A stretch of DNA of 64,000 nucleotides from an uncultured Muribaculaceae bacterium (GTDB lineage Bacteria; Bacteroidota; Bacteroidia; Bacteroidales; Muribaculaceae). Of this stretch, positions 58,735 through 64,000 are shown one piece after another. Positions within the stretch are counted from its first letter, which is position 1, and every line of letters starts with the position of its first letter. The stretch is taken from the NCBI GenBank assembly GCA_910587425.1, contig CAJUKU010000002.1, positions 1 to 64,000 of the forward strand. Direction: 5' to 3'. The translations under genes were made by a program, and so were the position numbers. The notes beneath the pieces were generated by a model. It ran no database searches, was not told the origin of the DNA, and was given only the letters and a program-made list of their open reading frames with translations.

Positions 58735-59835
58735 TCAGCGGCCGACGAATACCGCCTCGACAGGATAATGGTCGCTCGTGGGATTACGCAGGGTAAACGC
58801 ATCGACCGGACGCAACGATGGCGACGCGAATATATGGTCGATACGGAAGTAAAAACGTGAGGCATGATAGGTGATCGCCGGACCGCAACCAGCTTCGCGA
58901 TAAGCGTCGTCGAGTCCTGTAGCGAGGATCTTACGGGCGGCATAACTGCCGGGGATATCGTTGAAGTCACCGCACACCATCACCGTGCCGCCTACACTAT
59001 CGATCATCTCACGGATCGCACGCGCCTGGACGGCACGCTCACGGAACGCCGCCGACAGTTTCGACAGCACGTCGCGGCGAAGTTCACGCAACTCCTCCCG
59101 TATCGGACCGCGAGCCGCCTCCCCGTCTGTCCATTGCCTGTATAGAGCCTTGTCGCCGTCGGTCAGACCTATGGACTTGAGGTGGAGATTGAAGAGAGTG
59201 ATGTCGCCGAGCGGCGATTCGATACGGTAGGCGCGCACCTGGAATGAATGATCCGGCTTGCGGCTGAGAGCGACTTCCGTAAACGGATAGCGAGAAAGCA
59301 GCGCCTGCCCCTCGCGACCGAAGGCGCGGTATGGATAGCGCGCCGCCACCGAATCAAGAAGTCCACGGGAAGTGCGCACATCTGTATTAGCCGCTCTGCG
59401 CAACGTAGGACATTCCTGAAGCGCCACAATGTCGGCATCACTGCCGAGTATGAACTGCATTGTGGGATTGGAAGCCGGGGTGTTATGCAACCGGGTGTAG
59501 TCGTCAAGCTGCATGACGTTATAAGTCATGACACGCAATTCAGGCGCATCACCCTCCGGAGCGCGGTCTCCGAAATGCACCGGGCAGAAAGTCAGGAGTG
59601 GGCCAGCCGTGACAGCAATCGACAGGACAATAACCGCAGCGGCACGGCAGCAGAAAAGCAATCCGACAAGTATCAGTGCGATATCCACCAACAGGCACAC
59701 CGGAAAAGTCATGGCGATCAATGCCGGCAGAGTTGTCGACAACGGATTGACCATTCCACCATAGCCCGCGGCTATAGTCACCACACCGGCAAGCATGGCA
59801 AACGAGACAAGAAATATGCGCAAAAGATGCTTCAT
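58735..59835 (-). CDS. Membrane-anchored endonuclease/exonuclease/phosphatase-family protein
   Basis: The 366-aa protein has three hydrophobic segments in the first 90 residues, then an EEP domain. Catalytic parts are RVMTYNVMQLD, IVALQECPTL, LFNLHLKS, VMVCGDFNDIP and the terminal TSDHYPVEAVF. The catalytic domain probably faces the periplasm after the third segment. Substrates of such proteins include phosphodiesters of lipids or nucleotides; none can be chosen here. Its start overlaps the end of the upstream rhomboid gene by 4 nt. Confidence 0.9.
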   Translation of the reverse strand: MKHLLRIFLVSFAMLAGVVTIAAGYGGMVNPLSTTLPALIAMTFPVCLLVDIALILVGLLFCCRAAAVIVLSIAVTAGPLLTFCPVHFGDRAPEGDAPELRVMTYNVMQLDDYTRLHNTPASNPTMQFILGSDADIVALQECPTLRRAANTDVRTSRGLLDSVAARYPYRAFGREGQALLSRYPFTEVALSRKPDHSFQVRAYRIESPLGDITLFNLHLKSIGLTDGDKALYRQWTDGEAARGPIREELRELRRDVLSKLSAAFRERAVQARAIREMIDSVGGTVMVCGDFNDIPGSYAARKILATGLDDAYREAGCGPAITYHASRFYFRIDHIFASPSLRPVDAFTLRNPTSDHYPVEAVFVGR

Positions 59836-60584
59836 AACTCCTTGCGGCTGGTTTCGACAAGCATACGGCGCTCATCCTCGGTCAAAGAGGCATATCCCGA
59901 ACGACGCAGTTTGGCAAGCAGGGCATCGGGAAGCGACGCTGATACCGTGCCACCCGCCGCACCATAGGGTCCTTCCACTTTGCGACGGCTCAGAAATCCT
60001 GCGATGAGACCGGCGAGGACACCCCCGAGATGCGACATGAAAGCACATAGGGTGGAACTGTCGACGCTAATCAACATCACACTGACAACCATCAGAGCGA
60101 CCCAACGCAGTTGCACACCCTCCAACAGAGGCAACCCGACCGTCTGACGTGGATATCGGCACGCTACGGCAACAACCACCGCAAGCACAGCGGCACTTGA
60201 TCCAAGCAGCGAATATGAGCCGCCGGTCAGCATGTCGGCGGCAATAAACATCAGACCGCCTGCAAATCCACCGGCGAAATATACGGCAGCGACGCTCCTC
60301 CCGCAGCCACGACCGGCAGCTATCGAGCCGAACAGCCACAGGCACAGCATATTGACCGCTATGTGCAGTGCATCATAGTGAACGAACATGTAAGTCAACG
60401 CACTCCATGGCTGCCGGAGTAGCGCATCAAACGATCCCGGAAGCTCAAAGACCGCGAACAGATGCGCCGAATGTGGGGAGAGTGCGGCGATGGCACGAAG
60501 CGTGAGAAACAACGCCACGTTCACCGCGATCAGCCACCGCACGAATGTGCTGGAGCGTTGCCTGTCAATAACGGTTTCCGCCAT
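59832..60584 (-). CDS. Rhomboid-family intramembrane serine protease 2
   Basis: The 250-aa protein has six membrane segments. Catalytic Ser130 lies in LLGSSAAV (GxSx) and His185 in MSHLGGVLAG; the L1-type HIAVNML is present. A soluble C-terminal tail (about residues 200-250, SLPDALLAKLRRSGYASLTEDERRML) resembles the short helical end seen in many Bacteroidota rhomboids. It overlaps the upstream rhomboid by 20 nt. Confidence 0.92.
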   Translation of the reverse strand: MAETVIDRQRSSTFVRWLIAVNVALFLTLRAIAALSPHSAHLFAVFELPGSFDALLRQPWSALTYMFVHYDALHIAVNMLCLWLFGSIAAGRGCGRSVAAVYFAGGFAGGLMFIAADMLTGGSYSLLGSSAAVLAVVVAVACRYPRQTVGLPLLEGVQLRWVALMVVSVMLISVDSSTLCAFMSHLGGVLAGLIAGFLSRRKVEGPYGAAGGTVSASLPDALLAKLRRSGYASLTEDERRMLVETSRKEL

Positions 60585-61296
60585 GTATGACCCCCTGCTT
60601 TTTCCAGATGTATATCATGAGGAATCCGAAAATCATGCCTCCGAGATGGGCGAAGTGAGCCACACCGTCAGACGCATTGCTCAGACCGATCAGCAGCTCT
60701 ATGACACCGTAACCTATCACCATCCATTTAGCCTTTATAGGAACCGGGATGAACATGATGTACAGCGGCATATTAGGGAAGATCATGCCGAAAGCGAGAA
60801 GTACACCATAAATTGCTCCCGAGGCACCGACCGTCACCAGATAGTTCAGGAACATAGCCTGTTGGATAGCGAGACGCATGGTGTCGAAACCGACACCATT
60901 GGCATTGGCATTGGCAAGCATCTTGACAAACATATCTTCCCAGGTCAGCGCCCACACAAGCTCCTGAACCAGGGCGGCACCTATGCCACACGACAGATAG
61001 TAGAACAGATAGCGCGCCGATCCGAGAACACGCTCCAGCGTTATTCCGAACATGAAGAGCGTGAACATATTGAAGAGAATATGCGCGAAATCGGTCGTGG
61101 AATGCATAAACATGTAAGTGAGGAGCTGCACCGGGTTGAAATCCGACGCCTTGAAGTAATGCAGACCGCCGAGTGCCACAAGGTCGATCTTCGACCCCGC
61201 AACCATCATGAACAACCATATTATAAAGTTGATGATGATGAGGTTTTTAGTGACGGGTGGTATATTGCTGAATATTGAGCCTCCTGAGCGCATCAT
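60565..61296 (-). CDS. Rhomboid-family intramembrane serine protease 1
   Basis: The 243-aa protein has six or seven membrane segments, catalytic Ser159 in VGASGAIYG, and His217 in VAHFAHLGGM. The HILFNMFTLFMFG segment is typical. It has a different loop structure from the second copy, including an insert (about 115-145, DMFVKMLANANANGVGFD). It is the first gene of rhomboid-rhomboid-EEP. Confidence 0.94.
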   Translation of the reverse strand: MMRSGGSIFSNIPPVTKNLIIINFIIWLFMMVAGSKIDLVALGGLHYFKASDFNPVQLLTYMFMHSTTDFAHILFNMFTLFMFGITLERVLGSARYLFYYLSCGIGAALVQELVWALTWEDMFVKMLANANANGVGFDTMRLAIQQAMFLNYLVTVGASGAIYGVLLAFGMIFPNMPLYIMFIPVPIKAKWMVIGYGVIELLIGLSNASDGVAHFAHLGGMIFGFLMIYIWKKQGVIHGGNRY

Positions 61297-61330
61297 TTTG
61301 TTTTGGGATTGTGTTTAGGTAATTACATGG

Positions 61331-61338
61331 CAAAGTTA
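61331..61338 (-). promoter_or_regulatory. -7 box of the rhomboid-rhomboid-EEP operon
   Basis: Minus-strand TAACTTTG 34 nt before the first rhomboid ATG; no clear -33 TTG. Confidence 0.45.
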
Positions 61339-61429
61339 CGAATAATGCTATAAACTGCGGTCTGTTGATCAGTGATTTGTCACAAAGTGACTACAAATCG
61401 GAACGTTTTTGATTTTTTTTCGTGAAAAA

Positions 61430-61461
61430 TTGTGCAATTTAAGAATATTGGTATAAATTTG
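61430..61461 (+). promoter_or_regulatory. Candidate promoter of the HU gene
   Basis: TTG (61430-61432), 21 nt, then TAAATTTG (61454-61461). If used, the HU message carries a leader of about 265 nt. Confidence 0.5.
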
Positions 61462-61732
61462 TGACTTGAAAAAAGTATAGCTATGCTTTTTCGGACAGTC
61501 AGCAACATCGACAAATGTGACGCAACACACCGGCAACAGCCTACTCTACGGCATGCTTCCGAACGAACACATAGTATGATGTACGGACGTAAACGTGTAA
61601 CAAGGGAAAGGATTATCATTAAGTAAACGACGGCTATCGGTATGCAGCAATATGCGCCATGCACCGCGCCGCCAAGAATACAACAGACAATCATAACATT
61701 TACTACCAAAAAACAAACATAAAAATAACATC

Positions 61733-62002
61733 ATGAACAAAACCGAGCTTATCAATGCTGTAGCCGAAAAGGCAGGTCTGACCAAGGTTCAGGCTAAAGC
61801 TGCCGTTGAAGCAGCCCTCAACACCATCACCGAACAGCTCCTCAAGGAGGATCGCGTTGCCATCATCGGCTTCGGCACTTTCCTCGTAAATGAGAAGCCC
61901 GCCCGCACCGGCGTTAACCCCCGCAGCGGTGAGAAAATCCAGATCGCTGCCCGCAAGGTCGTTAAGTTCAAACCGGGTGCTGATCTCGCTCTCGTAAAAT
62001 AA
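61733..62002 (+). CDS. HU-family DNA-binding protein
   Basis: The 89-aa protein is a complete HU/IHF-type nucleoid protein: MNKTELINAVAEKAGLTK helical dimer part, GFGTFLVNEKPARTGVNP arm with RTGVNPRSGEKI, then VVKFKPG. It bends DNA without strong sequence preference as a homodimer. It is a single-gene unit with its own terminator. Confidence 0.97.
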   Translation: MNKTELINAVAEKAGLTKVQAKAAVEAALNTITEQLLKEDRVAIIGFGTFLVNEKPARTGVNPRSGEKIQIAARKVVKFKPGADLALVK

Positions 62003-62026
62003 ATCTTCATAGCCGAAGATAACAGC

Positions 62027-62054
62027 GGCGGCGTGTCGATATCGACACGCCGCC
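62027..62054 (+). terminator. Terminator of the HU gene
   Basis: A perfect 28-bp palindrome (GGCGGCGTGTCGAT and its complement) followed by TTATTTTAT. It lies 25 nt after the HU stop. Confidence 0.8.
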
Positions 62055-62107
62055 TTATTTTATAGTCATGAGGCTCGGTTTCTGTAATCAGAGCCTCAAT
62101 AATACTG

Positions 62108-64000
62108 TCAGCGAACTATTATCTCATCAAGGAACTGGCATCCCTCGGCGGAATTTGCGATAAAACGCACGTAGCGGGCACGGGCGCTCCCCTGCCAGTC
62201 GAACATCTTGAACGACAATCCTTCGGTAGCCTTCTGCTCATGATTGATGACAGTAAGAGTCTTGAACTTCTTACCGTCGGTCGACACGGAGATCTCCACC
62301 CGCTGCGGAAGCCATACGCCAGGACCTATGATCTGCATGAACTCGCCACCCACGTAGCTTATGTCGGTAACCTTCTCGAGGTCGATCGTCACGTCGACAC
62401 GCTGATCCGCGCGGTTGAGGAAGCCTTGCCAGCGACCATCGGTATAATTCCACCCGCCGCGTAATCCGTCGGTCAATGTAGTGTCGGCTCCCGCCGTGTA
62501 ACGGTTCCACCATGGCACCGCGTATGTAACCTTCTTCCCGCGCGCAAGATGCTCTACCGGAGTGTCGAAACCGGGCTTGTTGCCATGCTCCGTGTTCAGG
62601 TCGAATGTATTGTAGCCACGCTCACGCATTGCACCAGCAATGGCAACGGCACGCGGTCGGAAATCATCCCAATCACGCTTCTCCTGCGGTGTCCAGCCGA
62701 TCTCGGCGATTGCGATCATGCGCGGATAGAGCATATACTCCGCATGCTCAGCGGTGGGGATGTACTCACACCAGAGATTACCCTGCACACCCTGGATCCA
62801 CGGCTTGACCGAGGCATCGAGAGTATCCGGCACAGGATTGTAGGAGTAAACCGTTTTAAGGGGCATGTATCCACCGATAGCCTCCGGCTGCGTGGGGGGA
62901 GCATCCTGATAATTGTCGAGATAGCAGTAGGCACCGGGGCTCATTATGGCACGGTGACCCGACTGGGCGGCACGTATGCCCCCCTCTATGCCACGCCATG
63001 ACATCACAGTGGCATTGGGAGCAAGTCCACCCTCCATTATCTCGTCCCATCCGAGCAGATTGCGCCCCTTGGAATTGAGATACTGCTCTATGCGGTGTAT
63101 GAGATAGCTCTGCAGCTCATCGACATTCTCCAGACCCTCAGCCTCCATGCGCGCCTTGCAAAGAGCGCAATCCTTCCACGCGCGTTTTGAAGCCTCGTCG
63201 CCACCTATATGTATATCGGCGGAGGGGAATATCTCCAGAACCTCGTCGAGCACGTTCTGCAGGAACTCGAATGTCAGCTCATTGCCGACACAGAAATCAG
63301 GCTGACCGTACTGCTCGTGGGTGCATGACAGTTGCGGGAATGTTGCGTTGACCTCCTCGGAATGCGACGGCATCTCAATCTCCGGGATTACCGTTATATA
63401 CCTGTCGGCTGCATACTTCACGATCTCGCGGGCATCGTCCTGTGTCAGGAATCCGCCGACAGCTCCGGGATCGTCGCGATGCAGGTACTTGTTACCCTGA
63501 GCATTCCACTCCTTCCAGGTATTACCCTGCCGCCATGCGGCGAAATCGGTCAGCTCAGGGTATTTCTTTATCTCAAGACGCCATCCGGCGGCATCGGTGA
63601 GGTGCAGATGCACACGGTTGATTTTCAGACGTGCAACGGCATCGATCTGTTTCTTTATGAACTCCTTATCACGGAAATGACGCGAAATGTCGAGCATCAT
63701 GCCGCGGTAAGGCAACCGGGGATTGTCGACGATGTCCATTGCAGGTAGGGTATCTCCCGAAGCGACGAGCTGACGCAGCGTCTGCATCGCATAGAAGAGA
63801 CCGGCGCCTGAGACAGCACGCGCCGTGACCACGTCCGGGGCTATCTGAAGTGAATATCCTTCCGGACTTACTACACCGGCTACGCTATCGGTCATTACAA
63901 ACCGAACCTGTGGCTTTGTGCCGATATTGAAACGTGCGCCCCAATCATCAACGGCACAGGCTGCGATGCGTACGGAATCAGTGGCGGGAGCCTGAATGCT
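62108..64000 (-). CDS. GH20 beta-N-acetylhexosaminidase (5' end beyond window)
   Basis: The frame stays open to the right edge: codons before Met 63895 read ARFNIGTKPQVRFV, which is the GH20b N-terminal domain, so that Met is internal. The GH20 barrel starts LPYRGMMLDISRHF; the catalytic Asp-Glu pair is in HIGGDEASKRAW (Glu codon 63194-63196), followed by LGWDEIMEGG. The last 140 residues form an F5/8-type (CBM32-like) domain (VGGEFMQIIGPGVWLPQRVEI, ARYVRFIANS). It releases terminal GlcNAc or GalNAc from glycans outside the cell or in the periplasm. Confidence 0.93.
   Translation of the reverse strand, partial: SIQAPATDSVRIAACAVDDWGARFNIGTKPQVRFVMTDSVAGVVSPEGYSLQIAPDVVTARAVSGAGLFYAMQTLRQLVASGDTLPAMDIVDNPRLPYRGMMLDISRHFRDKEFIKKQIDAVARLKINRVHLHLTDAAGWRLEIKKYPELTDFAAWRQGNTWKEWNAQGNKYLHRDDPGAVGGFLTQDDAREIVKYAADRYITVIPEIEMPSHSEEVNATFPQLSCTHEQYGQPDFCVGNELTFEFLQNVLDEVLEIFPSADIHIGGDEASKRAWKDCALCKARMEAEGLENVDELQSYLIHRIEQYLNSKGRNLLGWDEIMEGGLAPNATVMSWRGIEGGIRAAQSGHRAIMSPGAYCYLDNYQDAPPTQPEAIGGYMPLKTVYSYNPVPDTLDASVKPWIQGVQGNLWCEYIPTAEHAEYMLYPRMIAIAEIGWTPQEKRDWDDFRPRAVAIAGAMRERGYNTFDLNTEHGNKPGFDTPVEHLARGKKVTYAVPWWNRYTAGADTTLTDGLRGGWNYTDGRWQGFLNRADQRVDVTIDLEKVTDISYVGGEFMQIIGPGVWLPQRVEISVSTDGKKFKTLTVINHEQKATEGLSFKMFDWQGSARARYVRFIANSAEGCQFLDEIIVR

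Larger units (their letters stand above)
61297..61732. other. Divergent intergenic region between rhomboid and HU genes
   Basis: The 436-nt AT-rich gap holds a minus-strand TAACTTTG (61331-61338) for the rhomboid operon and a plus-strand promoter at 61430-61461 for the HU gene. No gene is supported; the minus-strand frames at 61380-61785 run across both promoter regions. Confidence 0.6.

Overview
The window is a chromosomal segment from a GC-rich member of the Bacteroidales. The best guess is a Muribaculaceae-like gut commensal; this rests on family-level recognition, not on a search. Supporting signs are the many promoters of the Bacteroidota type (TTG, about 20 nt, TAnnTTTG), the near absence of Shine-Dalgarno sites, a lipoprotein TamA-type partner (TamL) encoded beside TamB, menaquinone genes, and secreted glycosidases suited to mucin-type glycans.

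Layout. 0-0.9 kb: end of a tRNA-Gly, a tRNA-Leu, and a MerR-like regulator divergent from alaS. 0.9-7.6 kb (+): alaS, a serine-type sulfatase lipoprotein, a small coiled-coil protein, an NlpC/P60 lipoprotein and metA. 7.6-12.3 kb (-): a large secreted GH2 beta-galactosidase and an unknown protein. 12.3-13.4 kb: a gene-free pocket packed with repeats. 13.4-18.0 kb (-): menD-menB-menC-menE. 18.5-22.1 kb (+): nrdD-nrdG and a TPR protein. 22.2-22.8 kb (-): an ECF-type sigma factor. 23.2-27.2 kb (+): cdsA, purM, a MltF-like lytic transglycosylase and a DUF3332 lipoprotein. 27.4-30.3 kb (-): S4-domain protein, pth, rplY, and a candidate toxin-antitoxin pair. 30.6-40.7 kb (+): lptD, tamB, tamL (outer-membrane biogenesis). 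40.9-48.4 kb (-): ftsY-rimO-menF-SGNH-SGNH-MBOAT, closely packed. 49.0-52.2 kb (+): an AT-rich secreted orphan and a GH110 alpha-1,3-galactosidase. 52.2-56.7 kb (-): alpha/beta hydrolase, membrane-anchored Mur ligase, ddl, EamA transporter. 56.9-61.3 kb: rmuC (+), a second sigma factor (-), and an EEP phosphatase with two rhomboids (-). 61.7-64.0 kb: an HU protein (+) and a GH20 hexosaminidase (-) that runs off the right edge.

How the genes work together. The two men loci together encode MenF, MenD, MenC, MenE and MenB, the steps from chorismate to dihydroxynaphthoyl-CoA. LptD, TamB and TamL build the outer membrane. Ddl, the Mur ligase, the lytic transglycosylase and the NlpC/P60 protein act on the wall. 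Sulfatase, GH2, GH110 and GH20 could together strip host O-glycans, although no SusC/SusD pair is present.

The most unusual content is non-coding. Ten short palindromic elements lie only between genes and fall into two hairpin types. Both types carry the same GTA(C)GGGGCGGAG header, like REP elements that share a mobilising enzyme. Some copies bracket AT-rich, probably acquired genes. The 12.3-13.4 kb pocket also holds three copies of a roughly 100-bp composite unit, a MITE-like inverted repeat, and an orphan minus-strand promoter and terminator that could define an unannotated RNA.
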